Of a stretch of 64,000 nt of DNA, positions 33,801-45,328 are shown piece after piece. The notes under the pieces are model-generated. The model was not told the origin of the DNA, did not search any database, and was given only the letters and a program-made list of their open reading frames with translations. Source of the stretch: Histoplasma ohiense (taxonomy: Eukaryota; Ascomycota; Eurotiomycetes; Onygenales; Ajellomycetaceae); assembly GCA_017607445.1 (NCBI GenBank), contig JAEVHH010000005.1, forward strand, positions 4,035,001 to 4,099,000, given 5' to 3'. A program made the translations under genes and the position numbers. Each line of letters opens with the position of its first letter. The stretch's first letter is position 1.

Positions 33801-36800
33801 CTCAACACTGCCTTTCCCATCGGATACGTTGTTTTTTCAACATACTATTGAGGGATTTGATGTCCAGCAATATGGGAGAGCCCAGCCACTCTCGTTAGTT
33901 AGTGCACGAGATTGCAAAGCCTGGAATTTCCACATAACATTTATGCATCAAATTGAAGATTCAAATGACGAATGTTGGCTGCTGCATGTGTCCCAGAAGA
34001 TGTTGAGTTGTTGGACATTTTCGAAGTTGGAATCTGTGAACCGAATATAAAACAGACAGGGTCCTCTAGTCGGGCTCTTTCTCCTGAAATTATGTTTCAA
34101 CAGGATGTTTCATTACCCTCTGTTGGGATGTGCGAATCTATTCATATATATTAGTTTAAGCAATAGTTTTAATTCATGCAATGGACGAAATAGAGAAGAT
34201 GGTGACAAAGAGAGGAAATATATGTTTTTAGAAAAAAAGAAAGAAAGAGAAAAAGGCACGGAGAAAGAGATGCAAGAGTGAAGTGTTTGATATTGGTTTC
34301 AAAAGCGCGGGCATTTTTGAATGTCCTGAATGGTGTGAGCAACATGGGCACAGTGCAGGAAGAGGAAGAGAAAAAGAACTGGACAATATATAGATTGCCA
34401 ACCTATCTACTCAGTAATGAAGTTTTGCAACGCCTTATTTCCTCCGCATTCTCATTTTCTCCATCAGGCCTGCTTATCCAGGATACCGGGGTCGCAGGAT
34501 GGAGACTAGGGAGATTCCGTGCTTGATTTCAGGGAGATCAGGAGACAGTGAGCCGGATATACCTGTCTGTATACACGGCAGCAGGGCGAAGATATATGGT
34601 GGGCTATCATCAGCAACAGCAGTGTTCTGTAGACTGTGAACTTTGGTGGATTATGGGGGCCTTTTTCCTTTTTCTTTTTCTTTTTTTCTTTTTTTTTTTG
34701 GTTAAATACTTTAATTATTCCAGGGAAATCATAGCTATATATCTATCTGCATAATCCAAGCAAAGATCCATTTCATGGTAGTATTCTCCTTTGTTTCTGC
34801 GGTAAACAGTACGGAGTAGTTCCTATTCATTTTTTTTTTTTTCCCCTTTCCGCCACAGCAAACCTGATCATATCGCTATTTCAATACGCGGGGCCAGCGT
34901 AATTAAATGAGGATCCTCGGCGGCGTCCTGCTATGAGTCGGCGTAGACTCGAAATAGTAGCGGGGCCTGCAGCTCTGGCGCCGAAACAATGGTCGGCTTC
35001 GTGAAAACTTACTTTCCAGGAAGATGAAGAAGCGGAGAGGGAGTGGGAAAGCTAATGAGACAGAGTGAAGCGAAGTCTCTAAGAATCAAGAATCATACAA
35101 AGCTCTGAGAGGGGGTCAAAAGTTGCTGCATTTTGTGACTGAAATGATTGAATGTCAATGCTTGCAAAAATGTGGATTGAGTCTCAAGACAATCCTCTGA
35201 TTGATCTAAATGCTGGATAATCTCCATTTTTATTTAATGCAGTGGAGACTTCCTCAACACTAGTCCATAATTGGCTCAGAGAGCCCCTATTCTTCCCCCT
35301 GAATTATGAATTATCTGCCTTATCTGCCTGCCTACCACTGATGATATCTGTGATGACATCTGCTAATGATATCAATATGACTTCGCACTTTTGCTCCGTC
35401 CTGCCCAGCTGCATGTTTCATGAAGCTCCTGCTATAGAGTGTTGTGCCTGAGCTGTCCACCCCTATGAAGCAATTAAAGATGCCTTTCATCCCCTGGGAC
35501 TTAAGAGGTTCGTTTGCCCACCCCCAGAAGGGGGGGTGATAGTGGCAGGCTGCCCCTAGTATATTAAGAAGAAAGGCATTCTGCAAAGATGTTAAGCATC
35601 AATAATCTGTGGATATGACATTGCAGCGATTGCTGTCTCCGAGGAATGTACGGGAAAGATAGTTAGATGTTGATGAGAGATGTAAGGTGTATTATTGAAC
35701 ATTAAAGTGGTGTGGCCAGGAATGGGCTTAAAACAGCGCTGAAAATAGGATGCTCTGCCGCACCCCAATAGTATATAGGTTAACCACTAGTGATTCAACA
35801 GCCGTGAGGGCTGGCTGCAGAATTATTCGGGTCGGAAAATGTATCTGCAATCCATTCTGCGTGCAGGGATTGCCACAAGATTGAGAAGTGACCTGGGCTT
35901 TTCTGGCTGCTAGAATTGTATCATAGACACGACCTTCACTTACTTACCCAGCAATATCATTCAAGTGATGTAATAATATATGAGAGCCCTGGATTCAGCA
36001 TGTAAAGAACCGACCATAGTAAAGCCCACTGACGGCAATTTTTGAATGAAGGGGGCAAATTGCCATATTGTACTCCGTACCTGGTCCTTAATCCTTGCAA
36101 ATTCCTCTCGATTCTCTGTGGTCTGAATGGTTTCTGGGTGTTTTGGATATGCTTTTCTGTTGAGGAGGCTTCTCCATCATCCAATGTTGATGTTCTCTTT
36201 TTTTACTCTTCTGGTCATGATGAATCATTGACAACTTTGAGAGTCAACTAAAAAGAGGTACTATAATGAATAATCCACAATGCTTTGGTTGCCATTTGGT
36301 CTGCTGGAGGGAAATGATCAGCAGCAGATACAACCAGTAAAAACGAAAGATACGTAGAAAAAGAAAGAAATCGTCAATTCACATAGGAGTTAGACAGGTT
36401 TACTGCTTACAATTCTTCTTTCAATTCAAAAAAGTCATTCTTCTGGAATTCTCCTGGCTTTGTATTCTTTTCTTCTTCTTCTTCTTCTTCTTCTTCTTCC
36501 TCTTCCTCCGATGCTGCCGCCACCGCCGCTCTTTCTATCCATCATTCTCATCTTCAGATATTTATACACCTGTCCCGCCAATTGCTACCTTCCCAGCGGC
36601 ATGCCAGCAACAGCTATCCTCTGATCCATCTGTCTGGTGGGCTGTTCCTCCTCTTGTGTCGCTCTCAGAGGGTCACTGGGGTCTGCAGCCGTATCCAACG
36701 AACACCCACCGGTTGGAGAGACAAGGAAGTCTGAGTTGTGGTAGTGTTGAATTGTTTGTCGGGAGTGCATATCGAGGGGATATTGGGTTCTGGGTCGAGG

Positions 36801-36906
36801 GAACAGTGAATTTGAATAGTATTGAATGAATATTTCCAGCTCCTTGACTGATATACGCAGTGTAAAGAGGTGAGTGGGCGTGGAAGCGGATTAATCAATT
36901 AAATCC
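30802..36906. other. 6.1 kb gene-poor region upstream of the BEM3-like gene
   Basis: No gene with recognisable homology. A possible coding remnant is on the minus strand at about 32945-32500 (PFHSEQPTAAVFIHDVWWDI, followed by a good donor GTGAGC and acceptor CATTCAG), and another open stretch is on the plus strand near 33740-33870. Neither yields a complete model. The region could hold a long promoter, non-coding transcripts or decayed genes. Confidence 0.4.
36471..36509. repeat. (TTC)n microsatellite
   Basis: A pure TTC run of about 13 units passing into TTCC-rich sequence, about 400 bp before the BEM3-like uORF. Confidence 0.9.
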
Positions 36907-36933
36907 ATGGCGGAGCCAGCGTTGCAGAACTAA
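36907..36933 (+). other. Eight-codon uORF in the BEM3-like leader
   Basis: ATG to TAA, encoding eight residues (MAEPALQN), 97 bp before the main ATG. It remains in the leader whether or not the proposed leader intron is removed. Confidence 0.45.
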
Positions 36934-36961
36934 TTCCCCAGCTCATCGCAGCGTGTCTGGG

Positions 36962-37028
36962 GTACATGCGGCAAGCCGTCTTTCGACTATTTCGACTCCG
37001 TCGACTAATTCTCTGGCCCCTTTCGCAG
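36962..37028 (+). other. Proposed 5'-leader intron of the BEM3-like gene
   Basis: Donor GTACAT, branch CGACTAAT and acceptor TTTCGCAG, 67 nt, ending two bases before the start ATG. Splicing removes an out-of-frame ATG at 36966 whose ORF would otherwise overlap the main start by about 300 nt. Confidence 0.5.
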
Positions 37029-37030
37029 CC

Positions 37031-40000
37031 ATGTCGCAGGTTCGGCGGCAACCCAGCGCGGACAGCCCCAGTCAGCGCCAGCGCCAACACCAACAACTTC
37101 ACCATCTTCACCCTCTCCAACAGCCTCACCAACCTCACACATCCCACCTCCAACACCACCATCACCACCATCACCACCACCAACAACAACAACAACAACA
37201 ACACCCCGCTACTTACAAGGCCTATTCCCCTTACACTCCTTACACCTGCACGCCTTACTCCCCCCCATCACCCGCTGACCCGCAGCAGAGAGGAAAGGGA
37301 GATCCGCACTCCTTCAAACTCGCCTCTCCCCCCCTGACACCCGCCTCCCTGTTCCCCAGGGATTATCTGGCCCAGCGCCCGGATGCCGCCAACTCAAGCG
37401 CCAGCTCAAGCGACACAAGAAATACAAACAATCCTGCCCCTGGTAGTCATCATAATCCAAGCACTTATTCTAGCAATTTCAACCACCACCACACCGTTAA
37501 CTTCCGCTCTCAAGCCCCCGTCCTTTCTCCTTTCCGCACCACAACCACCACCAAGGCGTCCTCAACAACGACACTATACGACCCGAAGTCCCGCCTTCAC
37601 TTATCCTCTCTTTCTCCATCTTCCCCCCCTTCCTCCTCTCAACCTCATGCTTCCGCGCTTCCTCGTTCACCTTCTTTGAGCCAGGAGGATTCGCCTGTCG
37701 CTACCTCGCCGAAATCCACTTCCAGGCCATCTCGTTCAGGCGCCTCATCTAGCACTTCTTCCATCTCTCCGCGATCTCCTTCTCCTCCTGTTTCTCCCCT
37801 ATCCACTTCAACATTCACTCGAGTGTCGAACTTTCCTATCCCTCCTACCACCACCACCACCACCGCCGCCGCCGCCGCTGCCGGGCCATCAACCGCGACC
37901 CGCAGTCTGAACCAGTTACCAGAGGCAGTGCAGCATTGTCTCGCACTCCCAGATCGACTGACCGGCTTGTCGCAGGTGCGGGGTGCCAATGGGAATATGC
38001 CAAAGTCCTCTTCTTACGATCTGCTGCGAAAGGCGTCTGATCCGTCTCATCTCATCACCATGAATAGCAATAATAATAACAGCAGCAACAACAATAACAA
38101 CAATAACAATAGTAATAGTAATAGTAATAATGGTGGCCGTCGTGTTGCCTCTGCCAATTCAGTCTCCCCTTCTCCGCCCCTATCCAACCCGGCCCTGTCA
38201 TCTGCCGTGGGAGATCGTGTCAGAACGATGCCGCGCACCTCTTCGATCGATTCAGCCATCTCGTCTATTTCCTCCGCCCATTCGCATAAATCTTCACTCG
38301 ATGCGAATAATGTCAACCCGGAGGACATCGCTAATCTCATCTCTACGGCAGGCTCCGCTGAGGCGGTCATTATACATCTACTCAAGGATAAGCAGCAGGC
38401 CGCGTCGCAAAATGCTCAGTTGTGGAGATTGGTTGATAAGCAGCGCACCATGGTTCTCGGCTTAAATAAGGATCTCGAACGTGCAATGAAGGATAAGGAT
38501 CGTTATAGGAAAAAACTTAAAGAATTACATGCCAACCCTCCACCAATAGCTGAAGGGGCTGCGCACGGAAGTGGTGAGCCTGCCACTGAAGGAGACAACA
38601 ATTCATCTAACGGTAGGAATACATGTCCAACTAACCCCTCCTTTTTATTTTTTATTTTTATTTTTATTTTTATTTTTTTTTTTGGACAAAAAACAGCAGT
38701 GCGATCTTTTGACTGACCTAAACCTAGGTTCGACGTTTGGTCATGATCTCGTCAAGCCATCGGATACAACTATGCAAATCTCGCTAGATGAGCCTGCAAT
38801 ATTCCCTTCGGACTCACATCTCGCCCATTCGCATACCGACCCTCAGCTTACCAGAGGTGGCACCCCAAGCTCCCGTCCATCAAGTCCTAGCGACAGCGTT
38901 CGAACCGAGCCGTTGACGAGTAATAACACCAACCACCATCCTCTCCGCGATCCCCCCACCAACCTATCAATGCATGAGAAACAAGGCGAATCGGCTGAAG
39001 GGTTAGGAAGTAGAGGTGACAATAACAACGCAATTAACAAAACCGATCTCTCTTCGAGTACCGCACCTCCTGCAAATTTGCGCACCAGCGGCCCTGATTA
39101 CCTGAAACAGACACCACCGCCTCTGAGAAGACCGCCTCCTGCACCGTTAAATCTCAGCCAAAATGAACGAGTTCATGTCCAATCTCAACGCATAAATGTA
39201 GCTGTCGGGGATGACTCGGATTACGATGACAACTTGGATACCGACGGAATTCCCAGAATGGAGAATCGGGGAAGGAGAAAAACTAGGGAAGAAGACGATC
39301 GACAACGTGAAGCGCTTCTATTCCAGGAGAAAGCGGCTCGCAGCGCATCTAATAAAATGAAGGCGAAATTGGCGCAGCCACCTGAGGGAGTCCAAAAACA
39401 CCACCAGCCGCCCCAAGGAGCTGCTGGAATGGGTCCGGCGGGGAATCGCATTGTTGCCCACTCTCCGCCCCCTGGGCTTTCTCAGCAGATTCCTCCGCTT
39501 GATTCGCTCGCGTCAATGTTGAGTCCCCGGGGGAGTGAAGCTGCGTCGTCTGAAAGGGATAAACTCGCCTTGTCTCCTCCAATGAGCCCTGGTTTACCGC
39601 TGAGCCCGCGGCCAGGAGATCGCCCGCTAGGCTCTCCGCTCCCCCGTTTTCCGAAGGACGGCCAGGGTAATCTAGCGTCGCCACCCACGTCACCAAGAAA
39701 CGGGCTTCCGCTGTCACCACGAGCTACAAAATTCCCCGCTCCTCCTTTTTCAGGCCCAACTACTTCTACTTCTACTGCTACGGGTCATAACACTCTAACT
39801 AAAGCAGCTGAATTCGCCATTCCTTCTCCCACACAAAACGAGGCGCCCAGGCAGGATATTCCTACGTTCGATGCGTCCGTCAAGATCGACAGCCCTACTT
39901 CACCATACGCCTTTCAAAGTCGCATATATCGTGGCCTTGTGTCAGATCAGTATCCTGATCTCCTGCTCCCTCCCAACGCTCTACCCTCTATTGATATCAA

Positions 40001-42651
40001 GGTTTCTTCGTCGCGCTTGCGGCCATCACGTAACAGCTACTTAGGCCTTAAACCTACGGACGAAGAGCCTGTTTTCACCCTCAGTGTGTTCTCGCGGGCT
40101 AATCGAGCGGAGCTATGGCGAGTGGAGAAAGTCATCCTAGCCTTGCCACAGTTGGATCAGCAATTGAAACAAGCCGTGCCGAGCTTTACTGGACGCTTGC
40201 CTGACCGGTCTATCTTCAGCGGTCATTCCCCTGCGAAAGTCGATGCGCGCAGAGCGGCTTTGAATAGCTATTTTGAGGCTATACTTGAGATGCGGATGGG
40301 TGAGGCGGGTGCGTTGGTGGTATGCCAGTTTCTGACGGCGGACGCCATTGAGCCACGCGATGATGAGACGAACCTGGTGAATGGTGAGCTCAAGGGAAAA
40401 CAATCCTACCCCGTCGGGCCTGACGGGAAGCTGAGGATTGAAGGGTATCTGACAAAGCGAGGAAAGAACTTTGGCGGGTGGAAAGCGCGCTACTTCGTCC
40501 TCGACGGGCCAGAGTTGAAGTATTATGAATCACCCGGTGGTCCACATATGGGAACCATCAAAATTCATCATGCACAAATTGGCAAACAGTCTCAGTCCAC
40601 AAATATCAATCAGTCGCCGTCACGGTTGGATGACGAATCGGATAATCAGTATCGTCATGCGTTCCTCATTCTCGAGCCTAAGAAGAAGGATTCTACAGCG
40701 TTTGTGCGCCATGTGCTGTGCGCTGAGAGTGATGAGGAGAGGGACTCGTGGGTTGAAGCACTTTTGAGTTATGTTGAACAAGATTCAGATGAGGAGGGTT
40801 CCAAGCATCATCGCCAAGTTTCGAAACAGGACGGGACATCAAAGACTCGACTACTGCCTGGTAGTTCAAGGAAGAATAATAAGGATAATGATAGTCCTGA
40901 GGAAACTGGATCCGGCGATAAACTCCGTTCTTTTAGTTATGACGAGGTTGTCGCGGCTGAAGCCCCCATCCGCGGGCCACCCGGTAGTGTGCTACCTCCA
41001 GGTAGGGGGGGCGGTGCAGCGCAGGCGGAGCCGGGCTATCAACATCCATGGGATCAGAATATGCCGCAATCCCCATCGCTCAAGAGCATTTCCGGCCCTA
41101 CAAACGGGGTTAAGATCCAAGATGCGGGAGCGTGGGGCAATAAGGCCCCTCCACCCATGAGCACGAAGGAGAAAAAACGCTCCATCTGGGGCTTTCGCGC
41201 TGCGACAACCGCTGATCTAGCCAATCAGATACAGAGCCACGAAGCTAGCAGTAACAACTCCCCAATCGAGCGACGAGAGCCTGTCCGAGCGGTCTTTGGG
41301 TTGCCCCTCGCGGAGGCGGTAGAATATTGCGGGGTTCCAGGTCTTAATACTGGACTTCCTGCAGTGGTTTACCGGTGTATCGATTACCTGCGGGCGAAGG
41401 ATGCGGCGCTTGAAGAGGGAATCTTCCGCCTGAGCGGCTCGAATGTGGTGATTAGATCGCTTAAAGAGAAATTTAATACGGAGGGCGATTTCGACTTTTT
41501 GGAAGGGGATACGTATTATGATGTTCATGCTGTTGCGTCCTTGTTTAAGCAGTATCTGCGCGAGCTGCCGACGACGGTGCTGACTAGAGATTTGCATTTG
41601 GATTTTATTCGGGTTCTAGGTGAGCTCTCTCTCCTTTCTTGCTTATATGCTCGGTTTCAATCATGTTTCATCTGCTGACGACGAAAATAGATCTTGATGA
41701 CAAACAGAAGAAAATAGCCGCCTTCAACGGACTAGTCCACCGCCTCCCAAGACCTAACCTAACCATCCTCAAAGCCCTATCCCAATATCTAATCGACATC
41801 ATCAACAACTCGGACGTAAACAAAATGACTGTTCGCAACGTCGGCATTGTCTTCGCTCCAACCCTCAACATCCCTGCCCCGGTCTTCTCAATGTTCCTTA
41901 CTGACTTTGAAAGCATTTTCGGCGAATCCGTGTCGGACTTTTCCATACACGCTGCTGCTCCTGTTGAACTACTTCTCGACAACAAGCCGCTGAGCCCGGA
42001 TGATATCCGATCACCACGGCATCAAATGTTCTCTGACCTGCCGACGCCGTCATATAACCAATCTTCATTCCAGCAATCGCAACTGTCCTCGTCGGCGGCA
42101 CCACAGCATCGTCACAAGTCAGATTTGACGCCGCAGGAAGCTCAGCATGCGCATGCGCAGGCGCTGACATCCCAACAGCAATGGGAGCAGCAGCGGGATC
42201 GTGACCGCTCCCGCGACAAATTCGACAACACCGGTTTTATACCGATACAGCCCACCTATGAGCAGCAGATGCTAGGTGCGGATCCGTATAATTCCATGAG
42301 TAGTTTGCTACCACCACCGTCGTCATCTGGCAGTAATGGTAACGGCAATGGGAATAATAATTTTAACAATAGTGCAACGAGCAAGGCGAAGCGGCGGGAG
42401 AGTAATCTGCTCTTTATGAATTTGGGGAAGAAGAGTGGCGTGTCGAATTTGGGTGGGGGCCAGAAGGGGAGAGATGAGAGGTGTACGTGACTTTTCTTTT
42501 CCTCTTTTTTCTTGCCTCTTCATTTCCCCGTTGCCCTTGAAAGTTCTTTGTTTGGGTGTTGCAACACTACATCAAAGTACCTATCTTTCCATAATACTGA
42601 CTACTTTTACTCGAAATAGCGATGGTCTCTGAAGACTCAGCGTTCGATTGA
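37031..42651 (+). CDS. BEM3: BEM3-like Rho GTPase-activating protein (PX-PH-RhoGAP)
   Basis: A Cdc42/Rho GAP for polarity and septin assembly. Exons 37031..38612, 38728..41619, 41691..42482 and 42620..42651 give 1765 residues. The first 880 are low complexity: His, Gln, Thr, Ala and Asn runs from trinucleotide repeats, then a coiled segment near residue 470 (RLVDKQRTMVLGLNKDLERA). A PX domain runs about 905-1070 (SRIYRGLVSDQYPDLLLPPN), a PH domain about 1095-1210 (KLRIEGYLTKRGKNFGGWKA), and the RhoGAP domain about 1382-1565 (FGLPLAEAVEYCGVP, EEGIFRLSGS with arginine finger Arg1428, and NLTILKALSQYLIDIINNSD). This order is that of yeast Bem3. Intron 1 uses the acceptor CCTAG at 38727, giving SSNGSTFGHDL; an unspliced reading would stop. 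The last exon adds only ten residues. Confidence 0.93.
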
Positions 42652-44392
42652 TGGCGCTTCACCTTTTTCTTTTATGTCTTTGGCAGGGGTGAGACCAACC
42701 AAGTCTGGTTAGGATGGACAACATACCCACACACGCCTGGCTTTGCGTTATGTGGTCATAAATTCCCCTATTTATCTCTTTTTTTTGGTAATTTTTCCCT
42801 TTACCCACCGCCACTCCTGGCTGGAACAAAATGGAGGTGGGCAAATAGGTTACCTTTTTTGGGTTTTCTTTTTATGTTGGAGACATACGAAAGAAAGAAC
42901 GCATGAACGAAATGGAGAGGAAGCAAGACAGTTGTGTGTGTGTGAAATTTTAATGTATGAACAGATCGATGCATGGATGATTTAATGCTATGTTTCTCAC
43001 CTACTGTCTATCCCACAGATAATTGTTTACTTCGAAATTATCTGATCATGGAGGACACGAGGAACGACACGGACGATTGGATGTTGTTGATTTGTACCCC
43101 ACCCCAAACCCTTCATAGCCATGCGCACGCTGGTTCTTCTTTCTCTTTCTCTTTATTTTTTTATTTTTCCTTCATCTCTTGCTTTCTACTTTCTGGTTTT
43201 ATTTTATACCTTTATACCCTGTGCATTTTTTGCCAATTTATTTATTTCCTCTTATTTTGGTCTTTTCATCTGGTTTCATTTTTCATTCCTTTTAACATTC
43301 CAAATCTTCTAATATTCGTGGTTCTCTTATCTGGCTTAATGTGCCATCGGCTCGTGGAGCGATGAGGATACCAATTGGTGAGAGCCGGAGAGGATTGTAT
43401 AGGATATTGTCTTCCGGCTTTTTCTTATTTCTTCTTTGGTTTTCATCTATTTGCCCTTCTTTTGTTAGCAGTGAATGGTGATTGGGTGGCCTTTTCTTCT
43501 ATACTCCTTATATTAAGTTTGTTGCTCGCTTTCTTTTTTTTTTTTTTTGCCTCATTTCTCTTTTCTCCTATAGCCCACTCCTGCAGGCTCATTGATTACT
43601 CTTCTTCTTTGTCGTTTTAATCATTATATTTTCTATTTTCCAAATTTTCTTTTTATTTTCAGAATAAATTTTACCCTCTATATATCTATCATCAGTAGCG
43701 TAGAGGCCCTCATTTTCCTTTCCATTTCTTTGTGCTCTGCCTTTTGTTAGCTTCCAGTTGATGATATCTATCGCGCAAAGCTATTGAAGAGAGATAAAAA
43801 AATACAGAAAGAAAGTGATATCAATTACAGATGCCTTTTCTCGTCCTTATATTTTATTTTATATTGTTTTGATACTACTAAGGGTGATTTACCCCGTGGA
43901 AACATACCAAAGGTAATCCTGTTGACCTTGTTAGAATGTCTAAGACACCCACTCTTCTTAACCTTAACTTATCTTTCATGCCACTGGAACCATTCGCTGC
44001 CAAGTTACCAAGCTGGTGCAATGGAGCTGACTCTATCATATGCGCCATTACAACTGGTAAGCAAGTGGGTGGCCGTCTAGTATTAGGGGATTTTACATTT
44101 TATTTTCCTTCCCTTGCTTTTCAGCACTTAAATCCAAGGAAGCAGCTTGAATTGTAAAACTTCTTTTTTGAGACGCGAACATGCATACGCAGTCAATAAA
44201 TGCCTACTGCCCGTGTCTCCTATACCCATATGAGCAGTAATGAATTCCTCCCATTGACTCCCACTGTTCATTGCCAAAAAAAGAATGACGGGTAAAATAT
44301 ATACAATAGAAAAGAATAAGGGCAAAATTAAATTAAATGAATGACGCGGGTATCGGGTTTTATCAACAAGGATGTATGTTTCGCTCCGGTTT
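42652..44392. other. 1.7 kb convergent gene-free region
   Basis: Very T-rich on the plus strand (43130-43680). No gene or repeat family was recognised. It holds the 3' ends of both neighbours. Confidence 0.5.
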
Positions 44393-45139
44393 TTATCCCT
44401 TGTAGTCGATGGTGACCTCCAGTCGGACTGGGCCAGGAGCCAAATTGCCGCCAATGCCGCCAATAGCATGATCCTTGGCCGCATAGGCATTATCGAATTT
44501 TCCACTTGAAGTTACAGTTGAGCAAACACCTCCAACCTGACATATCTTCATGCCCTGGAGAGGCATTTTGGACATCTGTGCCTGGATGCCGGAAACGTCA
44601 AAGCCAGACCAGCCGCCATTTGGAGAGCTGCCAAAGTCGAATTCGCCCCATGTGCACGCATATCCACCCCAGGTGTTCTTCGGCAGTTGGTTCCCAGGAT
44701 AGGCGCCAAAAGCGCCCTGCGAGTCCTCGTCTAGGGCGACGTACTTGACTTCTCCCGGGTTGAGGGTGAAGCGCAGAGCGCTGTGGCCGTAGTGACCATC
44801 GAGTTTGCCGTCTGGGCCCATTTTGTTCCAGAAGACTACGAGCCACGGTTCGCTGTTCTGACCCTTCACCTTCACGACGTATTTATATTTGGAGGCGTCT
44901 TTTTCGGGAATTTCGATGATGTTGCTGCCCCAGGGGTTGCCGACGTTGCCTGAGTAAGTGTCGATGCTGCCCGTTCCAGCAGTATTGCGGCCACCGAAGC
45001 CCGTGGTGGTGAAGACGTCGGACAGCACGGCTGTCCAGTCACCGCGCTTGGAGACGTGATGGTGGTGATGGCCGTGGGGCTGGGCCAGACCAAGGGCAGC
45101 AAGAACTCCGAGGAGAGCGAGGGAGGCTTTTAGTTGCAT
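44393..45139 (-). CDS. Asp f 4-like secreted protein
   Basis: One exon, 248 residues. The start MQLKASLALLGVLAALGLAQ is a clear signal peptide, followed by a His run (HGHHHHHVSKR) with a possible Kex2 site Lys-Arg. The body matches the Asp f 4 family of filamentous fungi: GFGGRNTAGTG, NVGNPWGSNIIEI, PWLVVFWNKMGPDGKL, YVALDEDSQGAFGA, YACTWGEFDFG, VQVGG-like KICQVGGVCSTV and IGGNLAPGPVRLEVTIDYKG. The name-giving member is a human allergen of Aspergillus fumigatus; its physiological role in the fungus is unknown, probably cell-wall associated. It lacks the Ser/Pro-rich linker I associate with that member, so the mature protein is shorter. Frame and length look intact. Confidence 0.88.
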   Translation of the reverse strand: MQLKASLALLGVLAALGLAQPHGHHHHHVSKRGDWTAVLSDVFTTTGFGGRNTAGTGSIDTYSGNVGNPWGSNIIEIPEKDASKYKYVVKVKGQNSEPWLVVFWNKMGPDGKLDGHYGHSALRFTLNPGEVKYVALDEDSQGAFGAYPGNQLPKNTWGGYACTWGEFDFGSSPNGGWSGFDVSGIQAQMSKMPLQGMKICQVGGVCSTVTSSGKFDNAYAAKDHAIGGIGGNLAPGPVRLEVTIDYKG

Positions 45140-45321
45140 GTTCGCGAAGGACAGTGGGAGATATATATATATTTGAACGCCGGCGTCAGAAAATGAAAGT
45201 TTTAATAGCGCAGTGAGCAGAAGTTGGAAATATATAAGGAGTGTGTGGTCTGCTGCAGGCGATGAAATGGGAAGAAACGGAATATGATGAGGAAGCGCCA
45301 TTCGGGCGGATGTGGAGTGGT

Positions 45322-45328
45322 CTTTATA
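45322..45328 (-). promoter_or_regulatory. TATA-box candidate of the Asp f 4-like gene
   Basis: The minus strand reads TATAAAG, about 185 bp before the ATG at 45139. A separate TATATATA tract at about 45155-45170 is too close to the ATG to be the main TATA box. Confidence 0.45.

Noticed and set aside
36966..37337. 123-codon frame overlapping the BEM3-like start
   Set aside because: The composition is a frame-shifted reading of Gln/His/Pro repeats, and its ATG lies in a well-supported leader intron.
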